Shown piece after piece: positions 17,382-25,798 of a stretch of DNA of 64,000 nucleotides. The notes under the pieces were generated by a model. The model searched no databases, was not told the DNA's origin, and saw nothing but the letters and a program-made list of their open reading frames with translations. The first letter of the stretch is position 1. Every line of letters starts with the position of its first letter. Source of the stretch: a virus. The DNA lies in the IMG/VR virus record IMGVR_UViG_3300042564_002819, positions 186,001 through 250,000 of that record; one strand, given 5' to 3'. Made by a program: the position numbers and the translations under genes.

Positions 17382-17936
17382 TTGGACGTTGACATAGACT
17401 TCGGTGATAGAGACGTTGTTCTCTCTAAAATTATGCATCATGTTGCTAAACTAGAAACCGGTAAAAAACATAATACTGGAATTTATGTTACTCCTATTCC
17501 TCACAATCCGATTACTAATATATCTACAATAGATTATAAAGATGCTGAAAGTAGAGGATATTTTAAATTAGACTTTCTTAACGTTTCATTATATAAGAAT
17601 GTTAAAGATGAATCGCATTTAATACATCTATCTAAAAAAGAACCAATGTGGGAATTGTTAGAACACAGCGAAGTGGTAGATCAACTATTTCACATTTCGG
17701 GTCACAGTGACATTTTAAAGAAACTAAAGCCCAAGTCTGTTTTAGAATTAGCATGTGTTCTTGCTATTATAAGACCTGCCAAGAGACATTTGTTAAACGA
17801 AAGCTGGGAGACTATACATCGTGAAGTGTGGACTAAACCGTCTAATGAACAATACTATTTTAAAAAATCTCATGCAGTGTCTTATGCATTAGCTGTAGTA
17901 GTTCATTTAAATTTGCTTTGTGAAAGCTTTACTTAA
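17382..17936 (+). CDS. Miniature DnaE-like protein (Pol III alpha palm/thumb remnant)
   Basis: A 184-residue protein with a TTG start (AAGAAGG 10 bases upstream). The sequence follows the block order of the bacterial Pol III alpha subunit: DVDIDFGDRD at residues 2-11 (catalytic D-x-D), KKHNTGIYVTPIPHNP near 28 (the H-A-G-G-V-V-I-A-P region), GYFKLDFLNV near 60 (third catalytic Asp, normally K-F-D-F-L-G-L), LKKLKPKSVLELACVLAIIRP near 112 and YYFKKSHAVSYALAVVV near 158 (normally F-N-K-S-H-x-x-A-Y). The full enzyme is over 1,000 residues, so this is a drastic reduction that keeps the active-site Asp positions. Activity is unknown. Confidence 0.6.
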   Translation: MDVDIDFGDRDVVLSKIMHHVAKLETGKKHNTGIYVTPIPHNPITNISTIDYKDAESRGYFKLDFLNVSLYKNVKDESHLIHLSKKEPMWELLEHSEVVDQLFHISGHSDILKKLKPKSVLELACVLAIIRPAKRHLLNESWETIHREVWTKPSNEQYYFKKSHAVSYALAVVVHLNLLCESFT

Positions 17937-18297
17937 CTTTTTTTATTAATTGAACGCTTTTGCGTTTTACTCTTTTTAGTGCAAGATTATTAAGATTAAC
18001 ACACGGGCCTATTACAATTTTAACATCTTTACTATTCATAGTCATCATACAATATCTTAGAGAGTCTATCTCTCGTCTTAAAAAGATGTTTATAGGAATC
18101 AATCTGTTTGACTCCCACCACCAAATTTCCCCAAGATCAAGCAGTAATCTTTTGTGGTCTTCGGTTTTTAAATTTGTGTATACAAACATTGTTGTAACAT
18201 ACTGATCTTGGTTTGAGATGATGCCGACGTATTCGCTGCCGCCATATGCAACCACACTTACGTAAGGGAATTGGTGTTCTATTTCTTTTAATAACAT
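17929..18297 (-). CDS. Unknown 122-residue protein
   Basis: Reverse-strand gene converging on the DnaE-like gene with an 8-base overlap. LGEIWWWESNRLIPINIFL near residue 55 and a basic C-terminus (LKRVKRKSVQLIKKVK) are its notable features. I recall similar blocks in hypothetical proteins of T4-like marine phages, but no function is known to me. Confidence 0.5.
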   Translation of the reverse strand: MLLKEIEHQFPYVSVVAYGGSEYVGIISNQDQYVTTMFVYTNLKTEDHKRLLLDLGEIWWWESNRLIPINIFLRREIDSLRYCMMTMNSKDVKIVIGPCVNLNNLALKRVKRKSVQLIKKVK

Positions 18298-18303
18298 TCT
18301 TGC

Positions 18304-18312
18304 AATAAATAT
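18304..18312 (+). promoter_or_regulatory. T4-type late promoter (AATAAATAT)
   Basis: It lies 21 bases before the ATG of the structural-looking gene at 18333, with AAGGA as ribosome site between. Confidence 0.5.
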
Positions 18313-18332
18313 AATATAGTTAAGGATTCGGT

Positions 18333-19127
18333 ATGCAACTAGCCCCTAGATATTTAGTCAACGAGAGAATAAATGTTATTACAAACGATGCCGGATTCTT
18401 TGTGGAGTATAGACCTGTGTATAGTAGAACCTTAAATGTGTATAAAAACATCGATAATACAATATCGTTTAGATTATTAAACGCAGATCAAAAACCTGTA
18501 CCAATAACAAACGGTGTTCCGTATATTGTAATATTTGATGAAAATCAAACAAAGATTCTAGAAAGAGAATGCACTGTAACTGACGACGGTTCTACAACAG
18601 CAACTAGAGGAATGTTTCAAGTTACTATAACAGAAACAGACATGCTGGATATAAAACAACAGTATTTACAATACAACATTTATATGTTAAATTCAAATAA
18701 TACAAAAACAGTTACATATGCAGGAAGAAATTTTTCAAGTGCAGGAAGAATCTTTTTAGATGCAGGAGCATACCCTGGACCAAAAGGCAGTATAGAAATC
18801 ACAAACTTTTTTGCCGAAGGACTATATTGGGTTGCAGGATCTGACACAGAAGACAAAATATCTGCCGAACCAGAAATCAATGGTGCAACTGCTTTACATA
18901 CTGTTGCAATCTACAACGACGGATATGCAGGCAATGTTGAAATACAAGCAACATTAGATAATCAACTTTCTATGTCAAGCAACTGGGCAACTGTTAGCAC
19001 TATCACACTAACTGGCGACGAAACAGAACCTGTGCCTGCTAACTTTAATGGATCATTCACATTCGTAAGATTTAAATTTAACAACGATCCAACAGCGACA
19101 ATTACTAGAATACTTCTAAGAAACTAA
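18333..19127 (+). CDS. Putative virion structural protein
   Basis: A 264-residue beta-rich protein without a signal peptide. GRNFSSAGRIFLDAGAYPGPKG near residue 130 separates two strand-rich halves. The C-terminal part (IYNDGYAGNVEIQATLDNQ) resembles small carbohydrate-binding or fibre modules. It has its own late promoter, unlike its replication neighbours, which supports a virion role. The exact part is unknown. Confidence 0.5.
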   Translation: MQLAPRYLVNERINVITNDAGFFVEYRPVYSRTLNVYKNIDNTISFRLLNADQKPVPITNGVPYIVIFDENQTKILERECTVTDDGSTTATRGMFQVTITETDMLDIKQQYLQYNIYMLNSNNTKTVTYAGRNFSSAGRIFLDAGAYPGPKGSIEITNFFAEGLYWVAGSDTEDKISAEPEINGATALHTVAIYNDGYAGNVEIQATLDNQLSMSSNWATVSTITLTGDETEPVPANFNGSFTFVRFKFNNDPTATITRILLRN

Positions 19128-19156
19128 TTGACATTGAGATTCTAAAATGCTAGTAT
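19128..19156 (+). promoter_or_regulatory. Sigma70-type promoter for the primase gene
   Basis: TTGACA, 17 bases, TAGTAT, ending 7 bases before the ATG. A TATACT just after could serve as an alternative -10. Confidence 0.55.
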
Positions 19157-19162
19157 ACTGAC

Positions 19163-20155
19163 ATGAGCATCGTGTCAGAAACAATATCCTCTTTTCTGCC
19201 GTCTAAGCGTAAACAAACGCCTAGTGGATGGTTGTCATTTAACGGTCCTTGTTGTGTACACAACGGTACTTCTGCTGATAACAGAATGCGGGCTGGTATT
19301 ATCGAAGAAGGTGAATCTGTATCCTACCACTGCTTTAACTGCGGATACAAAGCTTCGTGGCAACCCGGTCGACACATTTCTTTTAAACTAAAACAGTTAA
19401 TGATCTGGCTCGGTGTACCAGACGATGCTATTAACAAACTTGCAATAGAAGTTCTTAAAATTAACGAAGGTGTTGAAACACAGTATCGTTCAATTGAACT
19501 GCCAACTTTTGAAAGTGTTCCGTTACCAGAAAACGCTGTAAAAATACATGACGATCCCTGCGATGTTTCAACACAGTTAACCGAAGTTAAAGAATACATG
19601 TCCGGACGAAAACTCTGGATAGACGAAGGGTATGAATACTACTGGAGCTCTAGTTTAGCCTACAGAGATAGATTGATTATTCCTTTCTACTATGAAGGAA
19701 GAATTGTAGGGTGGACTGCTAGAACAGTAAAGTCTGATAAAAAACCAAAATACATTACAGAATCACAGCCGGGATTTGTTTTTAACTTAGATGAACAAAG
19801 ACCGCAAAAAGTATTTTGTATTGTAGTTGAAGGTCCTATTGACGCTATACACATAGACGGTGTTGCACTTATGCGGGCCGAAATAAACGATCAACAGGCA
19901 ATGTTAATTGATCGTTTAAACAGAGAAGTTATAGTGTTGCCCGACAGAGACAAAACAGGTGCAGCACTGATCGAACAAGCAATTGATCGCGGGTGGTCAG
20001 TATCTATGCCTGATTGGGCACCAGAAATCAAAGACGTAAATGATGCAGTTCTTAAATACGGTAGACTATATACACTGTATAGTATTGTTTCGGCAGCCGA
20101 AACATCTCCTTTAAAAATTAGATTGAGAGCGAAAAAATGGTACGTAAATTTGTAA
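19163..20155 (+). CDS. 61: DNA primase, gp61-like
   Basis: A 330-residue protein. An N-terminal zinc ribbon uses the CC pair near residue 29 with HN and CFNCGY near 56. A TOPRIM domain follows: CIVVEGPIDAIHIDG near 219 (Glu) and VLPDRDKTG near 258 (D-x-D). Size and order fit T4 gp61, which makes primers for lagging-strand synthesis with the gp41 helicase, also encoded here. It overlaps the next tiny gene. Confidence 0.85.
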   Translation: MSIVSETISSFLPSKRKQTPSGWLSFNGPCCVHNGTSADNRMRAGIIEEGESVSYHCFNCGYKASWQPGRHISFKLKQLMIWLGVPDDAINKLAIEVLKINEGVETQYRSIELPTFESVPLPENAVKIHDDPCDVSTQLTEVKEYMSGRKLWIDEGYEYYWSSSLAYRDRLIIPFYYEGRIVGWTARTVKSDKKPKYITESQPGFVFNLDEQRPQKVFCIVVEGPIDAIHIDGVALMRAEINDQQAMLIDRLNREVIVLPDRDKTGAALIEQAIDRGWSVSMPDWAPEIKDVNDAVLKYGRLYTLYSIVSAAETSPLKIRLRAKKWYVNL

Positions 20156-20253
20156 ACTTCGTAACTTGGCCTTATCGATATATTCGCGATGAGTTAGCTT
20201 TAAGAAAAAAAATTAAAGAATTGCGTAAACGTGATCCGTTCATATACAAATGA
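20137..20253 (+). CDS. 38-residue protein next to primase
   Basis: The ATG at 20137 lies inside the end of the primase gene, and the stop overlaps the next start (ATGA). The protein is basic and helical and ends in RKRDPFIYK. I recall this C-terminal block in small proteins of T4-like marine phages. Function unknown. Confidence 0.5.
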   Translation: MVRKFVNFVTWPYRYIRDELALRKKIKELRKRDPFIYK

Positions 20254-21734
20254 AAGTATGGGGTATTAGTGCAAACAGTCACGACGCTGCTCTGGCTGTT
20301 TTTGATAAAAACACACAAGGTAAACTAACACTGGAATTTGCTAGTCACAGTGAACGTTTCAGCGGAATAAAAAATGACCCGCACCTAAATGCTGAGATGA
20401 TTTCTTATGCAGCCAAAAACTATGGCAAACCAGATCGAGTAGTTTGGTATGAACAGCCTTTTAAAAAAACCATGCGACAATTTCTTGCCGGGCAAGGTTG
20501 GAATTATCAAGAAAACAATATACGAAAGTATTTGAAAAAATACAGCATAGATGCTCCTATTTCCTATGTGAGTCATCATCATGCCCACGCCGCAGCCGGT
20601 TATTATACCAGCCAGTTTGCTGATGCAACTATTATTGTGATAGACAGCATCGGCGAGTTTGAAACAATGACCATATGGGAAGCCGAAGGCACAACTCTTA
20701 AAAAGAAGTTTTCTCAAGGTTATCCTAACAGCATCGGATTGTGGTATAGTTCAATGACCGATCGTGTTGGTTTAAAAGCCAACGAAGACGAATATATCCT
20801 AATGGGCATGGCCGCATACGGAAATCCGTTAAAACATTATTGGGATATAACCGGAGACTTTTTTAAGTCATTTGGCAATGAATACGATATCAAAATCGAA
20901 TTTGCAAAAAATTTACACCGAGGTTGTAGAGATTGGCGTCCACAACTGAGAAGTCAACAAGACTATTTCAACATTGCTGCTGCTACTCAAGAAGTATATG
21001 AAGCACTGTTATTAAACATCAGCAGTTGGGCATTAAAAAATTGTAAATCAAAAAACCTAGTTCTCATGGGCGGATGTGCTTTAAACTGCAAAGCAAATTC
21101 TCGAATTAAAAACCATTGGGACAATGTATGGATAATGCCAAATCCGGGTGACGCTGGCAGTGCAATAGGTGCAGTGCTTGCACACTATAAACAACCTGTT
21201 GAATGGCCTGGACCTTATTTAGGATTCAACATCAATCGCCCTTACCCGGTTGACTCACTGATAAGAGAACTTAAAAGATCTGGCATAGCAGGTGTAGCCA
21301 ACGGTCGTGCTGAATTCGGCCCACGAGCTCTTGGCAATCGCAGCTTGCTTGCTGATCCACGCGGCCCTACCATCAAACATCGTGTAAACGAAATCAAAAG
21401 ACGTCAGCAGTTTAGACCTTTTGCTCCGGTTATACTGGCGGAGTTTGCTGAAGAGTATTTTAGTGGACCGGTCAGTTCTTATATGCAGTATACTGCCGTC
21501 TGCAAATTTCCGGATCAGTTTCCAGCTATTGTGCATCGAGATGGCACCAGTAGAGTGCAAACAGTTTCAGCAGCTGACAATTCTGGATTGAGACAACTGC
21601 TGGAACAGTGGTATGCAGAAACCGGCTGTCCTATGCTGCTAAACACCAGTTTGAATATCAAAGGACGACCTATGGTTAATACCTGGGAAGATGGCCAAAA
21701 ATTTGCTAGATATTATAATGTTAATGTTTATTGA
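20250..21734 (+). CDS. Carbamoyltransferase (NodU/CmcH/TobZ family)
   Basis: A 494-residue protein. The N-terminal Kae1-like domain has VWGISANSHDAALAVF at the start, SHHHAHAAAGYY near residue 107 (metal-binding His residues) and VLMGGCALNCKAN near 272. The C-terminal YrdC-like part has EFGPRALGNRSLLADPR near 353. The family transfers carbamoyl from carbamoyl phosphate to hydroxyl groups of sugars or antibiotics. Here the likely target is a glycan or a modified nucleotide. It forms a run with primase and helicase. Confidence 0.85.
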   Translation: MKVWGISANSHDAALAVFDKNTQGKLTLEFASHSERFSGIKNDPHLNAEMISYAAKNYGKPDRVVWYEQPFKKTMRQFLAGQGWNYQENNIRKYLKKYSIDAPISYVSHHHAHAAAGYYTSQFADATIIVIDSIGEFETMTIWEAEGTTLKKKFSQGYPNSIGLWYSSMTDRVGLKANEDEYILMGMAAYGNPLKHYWDITGDFFKSFGNEYDIKIEFAKNLHRGCRDWRPQLRSQQDYFNIAAATQEVYEALLLNISSWALKNCKSKNLVLMGGCALNCKANSRIKNHWDNVWIMPNPGDAGSAIGAVLAHYKQPVEWPGPYLGFNINRPYPVDSLIRELKRSGIAGVANGRAEFGPRALGNRSLLADPRGPTIKHRVNEIKRRQQFRPFAPVILAEFAEEYFSGPVSSYMQYTAVCKFPDQFPAIVHRDGTSRVQTVSAADNSGLRQLLEQWYAETGCPMLLNTSLNIKGRPMVNTWEDGQKFARYYNVNVY

Positions 21735-21758
21735 CGTTTAAGAGTTTTATAGTATAAT
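21731..21758 (+). promoter_or_regulatory. Sigma70-type promoter for the helicase gene
   Basis: TTGACG, 16 bases, TATAAT, ending 6 bases before the ATG at 21765. The leader is very short. Confidence 0.6.
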
Positions 21759-21764
21759 TAGAAT

Positions 21765-23189
21765 ATGACAACAAGACAAAATACAGACTACGGTTACGAT
21801 ATACAAAAGCTTTATTTGGAAATGATGCTAACCGACGCCGAAACATTCATTAGGTGTCAGAGTGTGTTTGATTCAAACAATTTTGATAGACGTCTGCAAC
21901 CAGCAGCACGGTTCATCAACGACTATGTAACCGAACACAATGCTATGCCCACCTTTGACATGGTAAATGCAACCACCAAGTCAGGACTAAACAATCCTGG
22001 CGAATTGCAAGAAGAACACTACGACTGGTTGTTGATAGAATTCGAAACATTCAGTAGACACAAAGCACTGGAAGCAGCAATCTTAAAAAGTGCAGACCTG
22101 TTGGAAAAAGGCGAATACGGTCCAGTAGAAGATCTTGTAAAACGTGCAGTGCAGATTGGTTTGCAAAAAGATCTGGGCACAGACTATTTTCGTGATCCTC
22201 GCAAAAGACTAGAAGCGATCAAAGATAAAAACGGACAGGTAAGCACTGGTTGGGCCAGTCTTGATCAAAAACTATTTGGCGGCTTCAACAGAGGCGAACT
22301 CAATATTTTTGCTGGCGGTTCCGGTGCAGGCAAAAGTTTGTTCTTGGCAAATCTAGGAGTCAACTGGGCTCTGGCTGGAATGAACGTGCTGTATCTAACT
22401 TTCGAACTCTCAGAAAACCTAGTCAGTATGCGTATTGACAGTATGGTTACAGGTGTTCCCACACGTGACGTTTTTAAAAGCATTGATGACGTAGAAATGC
22501 GAGTCCGGATGATTGGCAAAAAATCCGGTGCTATGCAGGTCAAATACATGCCCACTGGTAAAACAGCCAATGACCTTAGATCTTATGTTAAAGAATATGA
22601 AATCAAAACTGGCAAAAAGATAGACGCAGTATTGGTAGACTATCTCGATCTTATGATGCCAGTTTCAGTTAAGGTATCACCAGAAAATCTGTTTATCAAA
22701 GACAAGTATGTAAGTGAAGAACTGCGTAACCTAGCAATGGAATTGAACACAGTGTTTGTTACTGCAAGTCAGCTCAACAGAGGTGCAGTTGAAGAAATTG
22801 AATTTGACCATAGCCACATTAGTGGCGGCTTAAGTAAGATTCAAACCGCAGACAACGTATTTGGTATCTTCACCAGCAGAGCCATGCGAGAACGTGGACG
22901 CTATCAGCTACAGCTAATGAAAACACGTAGCAGTAGTGGTGTTAACAGCAAAATTGATCTAGAGTTTGATGTGGACACACTGCGTATTTCAGATACCGAA
23001 CAGGAAGAAGATTCAGCTGGTGCAGCACCACAATCTGCAGGATCTGCAATAGTTTCTGCTCTCAAGAGAAACAACACAGTGAACACTGCCCCGGATCATC
23101 CGGATCGCGGCCAATCTATGCCAAAAGTCTCCGCTGAAGTTGACAGCACTAGATTGAGAAACTTCATCAACAATCTGGGCAGCGAATAA
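21765..23189 (+). CDS. 41: Replicative DnaB-type helicase, gp41-like
   Basis: A 474-residue protein. A helical N-terminal domain is followed by a RecA-like core with FAGGSGAGKSLFLANLG near residue 184 (Walker A), VLYLTFELSENL near 208 and VLVDYLDLM near 288 (Walker B). HISGGLSKIQTADNV near 350 is the DnaB arginine-finger region. Size and order match T4 gp41. It acts as a hexamer on the lagging strand with the gp61 primase. Confidence 0.88.
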   Translation: MTTRQNTDYGYDIQKLYLEMMLTDAETFIRCQSVFDSNNFDRRLQPAARFINDYVTEHNAMPTFDMVNATTKSGLNNPGELQEEHYDWLLIEFETFSRHKALEAAILKSADLLEKGEYGPVEDLVKRAVQIGLQKDLGTDYFRDPRKRLEAIKDKNGQVSTGWASLDQKLFGGFNRGELNIFAGGSGAGKSLFLANLGVNWALAGMNVLYLTFELSENLVSMRIDSMVTGVPTRDVFKSIDDVEMRVRMIGKKSGAMQVKYMPTGKTANDLRSYVKEYEIKTGKKIDAVLVDYLDLMMPVSVKVSPENLFIKDKYVSEELRNLAMELNTVFVTASQLNRGAVEEIEFDHSHISGGLSKIQTADNVFGIFTSRAMRERGRYQLQLMKTRSSSGVNSKIDLEFDVDTLRISDTEQEEDSAGAAPQSAGSAIVSALKRNNTVNTAPDHPDRGQSMPKVSAEVDSTRLRNFINNLGSE

Positions 23190-23190
23190 A

Positions 23191-23694
23191 CTAGCTGAGA
23201 TACAAACGCATCTGCACTGAACGAATCACTGGTCTAGTGCTGGAAGGATATCTTGGGTGCGGTGCTAGATCCAACACAACACCGAACCCAGATTCGGTAT
23301 AGGGCACAGCCCCCGAGATGCCCCAAGTGTTGTTTGCTGCCCCATAACGTTGTACAGAATCATAGCTGTCGCTGGCTAGGTTCTTGCCCAGCAAACCGTT
23401 GAAATACAGTTGCACCACAGAGTCACAGATGCGATTCAATCTCAACACATGTGTTTCCACTTCAATGCCCAACACTGTACCAGATTCAGTGATGCCAAAA
23501 CCACTGAACTGCAAACTGTTGCCACCGTACACATTCACTGCTGACTCCGCAGCAGACGTGCCTACTCCATAAAGAGGTGCTACAGAAATCAATTTTGACG
23601 GGCGATCCAATACAGAATCTCCATCGGTGTAATCTATTTCGTTTTGAGTTAAAACTGCGACCTGTTGAGGTCTATACCATTGTGTCCATGCCAT
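23191..23694 (-). CDS. Putative structural protein, beta-rich
   Basis: About 167 residues from the ATG at 23694 (MAWTQWYRP). Upstream in-frame residues look non-coding. The chain alternates strands and ends in RSVQMRLYLS. It meets the helicase gene tail to tail with one base between and begins the long minus-strand block. GTAAATAC, a weak late-promoter match, lies just upstream. Function unknown. Confidence 0.5.
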   Translation of the reverse strand: MAWTQWYRPQQVAVLTQNEIDYTDGDSVLDRPSKLISVAPLYGVGTSAAESAVNVYGGNSLQFSGFGITESGTVLGIEVETHVLRLNRICDSVVQLYFNGLLGKNLASDSYDSVQRYGAANNTWGISGAVPYTESGFGVVLDLAPHPRYPSSTRPVIRSVQMRLYLS

Positions 23695-23866
23695 ACGGTA
23701 TTTACCACAGGCCCTGGCCGCGAAGCGGTGCGTAGCAAATTTTTTAAGCAAATTTTTTACCCTATAATATACTCAGTTAACGGTAGAACAACAGAAAATC
23801 TACTGTGCCAGCGACCAGAGTACTATTGCAACGTAAAATCGAAAAAAATGTAAGACCACGTCATAC

Positions 23867-23910
23867 GGCCCCGTATGACACGTCGTTAGCCACCGTATGA
23901 CACGGTCTTG
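23867..23910 (+). repeat. Two tandem 22-bp iterons, left flank of the early module
   Basis: Two adjacent 22-base units share CCGTATGACACG. The first is part of an inverted repeat TCATACGG..CCGTATGA. The same family recurs three times at 41304-41369, near the other end of the minus-strand module. No gene covers 23695-23931. Confidence 0.6.
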
Positions 23911-23931
23911 ATTTTTAGCTCATTTTATATA

Positions 23932-24171
23932 TTAGACTACACGTTGTATAACAATGTTCGACCCACTGTAGCGAAGCAGGTAGAGTGTTATAGCACTGTC
24001 TGAACCATGACTCACTGACAATGCTGCCCGACCGGATTCGGGCATTGGGCAAACAGTGAATCCTAGACTTTCAAATTGTGCAGCCACAGGCCGGAGTATC
24101 AGTGCATGTAGAGCACGAGTATAACTGGAAGCCGTAACAGCAGGATCTACTGAGATGTGCCACGTTGCCAT
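23932..24171 (-). CDS. Small protein, paralogue of its neighbour
   Basis: A 79-residue protein starting MATWHISVDPAVTAS. Its second half (LGFTVCPMPESGRAALSVSH then SAITLYLLRYSGSNIVIQ) aligns with the next gene's (HGFTVLPPVDS ... QFTVQHSRASAITVFML ... SIQI). The pair is thus a tandem duplication. Function unknown. Confidence 0.5.
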   Translation of the reverse strand: MATWHISVDPAVTASSYTRALHALILRPVAAQFESLGFTVCPMPESGRAALSVSHGSDSAITLYLLRYSGSNIVIQRVV

Positions 24172-24172
24172 G

Positions 24173-24418
24173 CTAGTCTGCTGACTCTGCTGTTATTTGT
24201 ATACTGCTGTTATCCCAAGACAGCATAAACACTGTGATAGCACTGGCTCGACTGTGCTGTACTGTAAACTGTCTACGTCGATGAGGATTGTAGTAAGAGT
24301 CCACTGGAGGCAGCACGGTAAACCCATGTTTTAAAAATGTTTGTTTAGCATATTCAATGCTGATGTTTTGATCTGACCATATATTACGAATATGAATCTG
24401 AATGTTCCAAGTGTACAT
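24173..24418 (-). CDS. Small protein, paralogue of its neighbour
   Basis: An 81-residue protein starting MYTWNIQIHIRN. It shares the G-F-T-V ... V-x-H-x-x-x-S-A-I-T pattern with the downstream gene one base away and is probably translated together with it. Function unknown. Confidence 0.5.
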   Translation of the reverse strand: MYTWNIQIHIRNIWSDQNISIEYAKQTFLKHGFTVLPPVDSYYNPHRRRQFTVQHSRASAITVFMLSWDNSSIQITAESAD

Positions 24419-24775
24419 ACAAATAAACTAACACAAACGTAGAGCAAGGTCAACCTGCCCTACGGGCAGTACCGGTACCCCGGAGGGGTACTCGTATGAT
24501 AAAAAAATTTGCTGCAAAAAAAATTACAGGAGTACTTACAGTACCACGGTGGTCAGTTTTTGGCCCAAGGGGTTCCTGGGTTGTAAAAAAATTCTGCCGA
24601 GAAAATTTATATAGAAGTACTTACAGTTTCAGGGTGGTGATTCGGCAACCCCAGGTTTGGCGTAGCGTGGGGGAAAGATTTGGCTGCCGCTGCGTTAAAA
24701 ACTGTGTCAAGCATAAAACGCATACGACCCCCCCGAGAAAAAAATATTTTTTTTATTTTACTATACGACACTTGA
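24419..24775. other. Gene-free stretch with an imperfect direct repeat
   Basis: I see no convincing gene. Two related segments (about 24500-24545 and 24581-24628) share a run AAAAAAATT, then TGC, then GTACTTACAGT. A C7 run with flanking A/T-rich tracts follows near 24727-24760. The short palindrome TACCGGTA lies near 24470. This could be a regulatory or origin-like spacer. The nature is unknown. Confidence 0.4.
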
Positions 24776-24789
24776 CAAAAGTATTTTTG

Positions 24790-24816
24790 TTAGTGCAAGC
24801 ACAGCACTTGCACTAA
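24790..24816. repeat. Hairpin of the TAGTGCAAG family
   Basis: Inverted repeat TTAGTGCAAG / CTTGCACTAA with a 7-base loop, just after the end of the 24830 gene. First of seven such hairpins in the island. Confidence 0.6.
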
Positions 24817-24829
24817 CAGTTAGCTTATG

Positions 24830-25192
24830 TTACGCTGCGTGTTGTTGCTGTGCAACACTAGCGTTTTTGTATGCTTGCAACACTTGCAAAGCACTATGCA
24901 AGCAAAAATTAGTGTGTTGCTGTGCATACTTTTGTTTGCTTTGTGCAACAAGTATTGCAGCATTAATTGCGTGTTGCATGTTGTGCTGTGTTGCACATTT
25001 GCAAACATGTGCTGTGCAAGTGCAGCGTGTAGCATTGTTTGCTTGTGCAGCATAGTGCATGTTAAGCTGCATAAGTGCAACACTGTGCTGCACATAAGCT
25101 TTTGTTGCATTGTATTTGTAATAGTTAGCTTTTGCAGTGCTGTTATGCTGCGTTTGCTTTTTTGCGTAAGTGTTAAGCAAGTTGTTAAGCAT
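24830..25192 (-). CDS. 120-residue protein lacking Asp, Glu, Gly, Pro and Trp
   Basis: It has a matched promoter 38 bases upstream and a hairpin after the stop, like the other genes here. The protein is rich in Asn, Gln, Ala, His and Cys and has no Asp, Glu, Gly, Pro or Trp. That is exactly what absence of GR/YC dinucleotides forces. It may be a real gene adapted to that rule or a gene mutated by D-to-N, E-to-K type changes. Function unknown. Confidence 0.45.
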   Translation of the reverse strand: MLNNLLNTYAKKQTQHNSTAKANYYKYNATKAYVQHSVALMQLNMHYAAQANNATRCTCTAHVCKCATQHNMQHAINAAILVAQSKQKYAQQHTNFCLHSALQVLQAYKNASVAQQQHAA

Positions 25193-25229
25193 GTTGTGCT
25201 ACTTTGCTGTTTGTGTTGCTGTTACATAC

Positions 25230-25258
25230 TGTTTACAGTATTGCGTTAGCTAATGCAA
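25230..25258 (-). promoter_or_regulatory. Early promoter for the 24830 gene
   Basis: TTGCAT, 17 bases, TAAACA on the minus strand; divergent from the promoter at 25337. Confidence 0.5.
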
Positions 25259-25336
25259 GTAAAATAACGCATAATAAAATTGCTTTATTAGTGCAAACAA
25301 CGCAATATTATTACGTGCTTTTTTTGCATTTTGTTG

Positions 25337-25365
25337 TTGCGTTTGCTGTGCTGTGCTGCTATACA
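25337..25365 (+). promoter_or_regulatory. Early promoter for the 25403 gene
   Basis: TTGCGT, 17 bases, TATACA. It is the only plus-strand early gene promoter inside the island. Confidence 0.6.
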
Positions 25366-25402
25366 GTATGCATACAGCAACTAACAGCAAAGTGTAACAC
25401 AC

Positions 25403-25705
25403 ATGCAATACGCAAACTATGCTAGCGTTGTTAACGCTATTAACTGTTATGACGACACTGTGCTTCGTGAAGCACAGCAGCTTGCACTAGCTATAGCACA
25501 GCACAACGAAGACTACTGCACAGACAGCTTGTTTGACGCAGTTAACGAAAGCGTTGACGACTTGGGTATGCAAGCTTGTTGGCAGCACACGGAAATGCGT
25601 AGTGCAATTGAACAGTATAACGACGAGTGCTACAGCACAGCAATTTACGAGCTTGTAATTGCAATGCTAAAGCGTAGCTCAGCATACGAGCAAGCGTTTA
25701 CGTAA
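25403..25705 (+). CDS. Acidic 100-residue protein, unknown
   Basis: It has its own promoter 38 bases upstream and a hairpin after the stop. The protein is acidic and helical, with YDDTVLREAQQLALAIAQHN near residue 16. GR dinucleotides are mostly confined to Asp, Glu, Gly and Trp codons, and YC is nearly absent. Small acidic early proteins of phages often bind host enzymes, but no target can be named. Confidence 0.6.
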   Translation: MQYANYASVVNAINCYDDTVLREAQQLALAIAQHNEDYCTDSLFDAVNESVDDLGMQACWQHTEMRSAIEQYNDECYSTAIYELVIAMLKRSSAYEQAFT

Positions 25706-25728
25706 CGCAAGCTTTTAAAAAAAACAAG

Positions 25729-25756
25729 CACAGTGCAAGTGTAAGCTTGCACTGTG
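25729..25756. repeat. Hairpin after the 25403 gene
   Basis: CACAGTGCAAG / CTTGCACTGTG with a 6-base loop. An A8 run precedes it on the coding strand. Confidence 0.6.
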
Positions 25757-25798
25757 TCGTCGTTTGTGCAGTTTGTTATTTTGTTATTTTGTTATTTT

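Noticed and set aside
24496-24816. 106-codon plus-strand open frame
   Set aside because: No promoter or ribosome site, crosses the edge of the island and a C7 run, and odd amino-acid use.
24827-25425. Several Cys/Leu/Val-rich open frames on the plus strand in the island
   Set aside because: They arise because the GR/YC rule removes TGA and many other codons, keeping several frames open at once. The minus-strand frame has the promoter and start.
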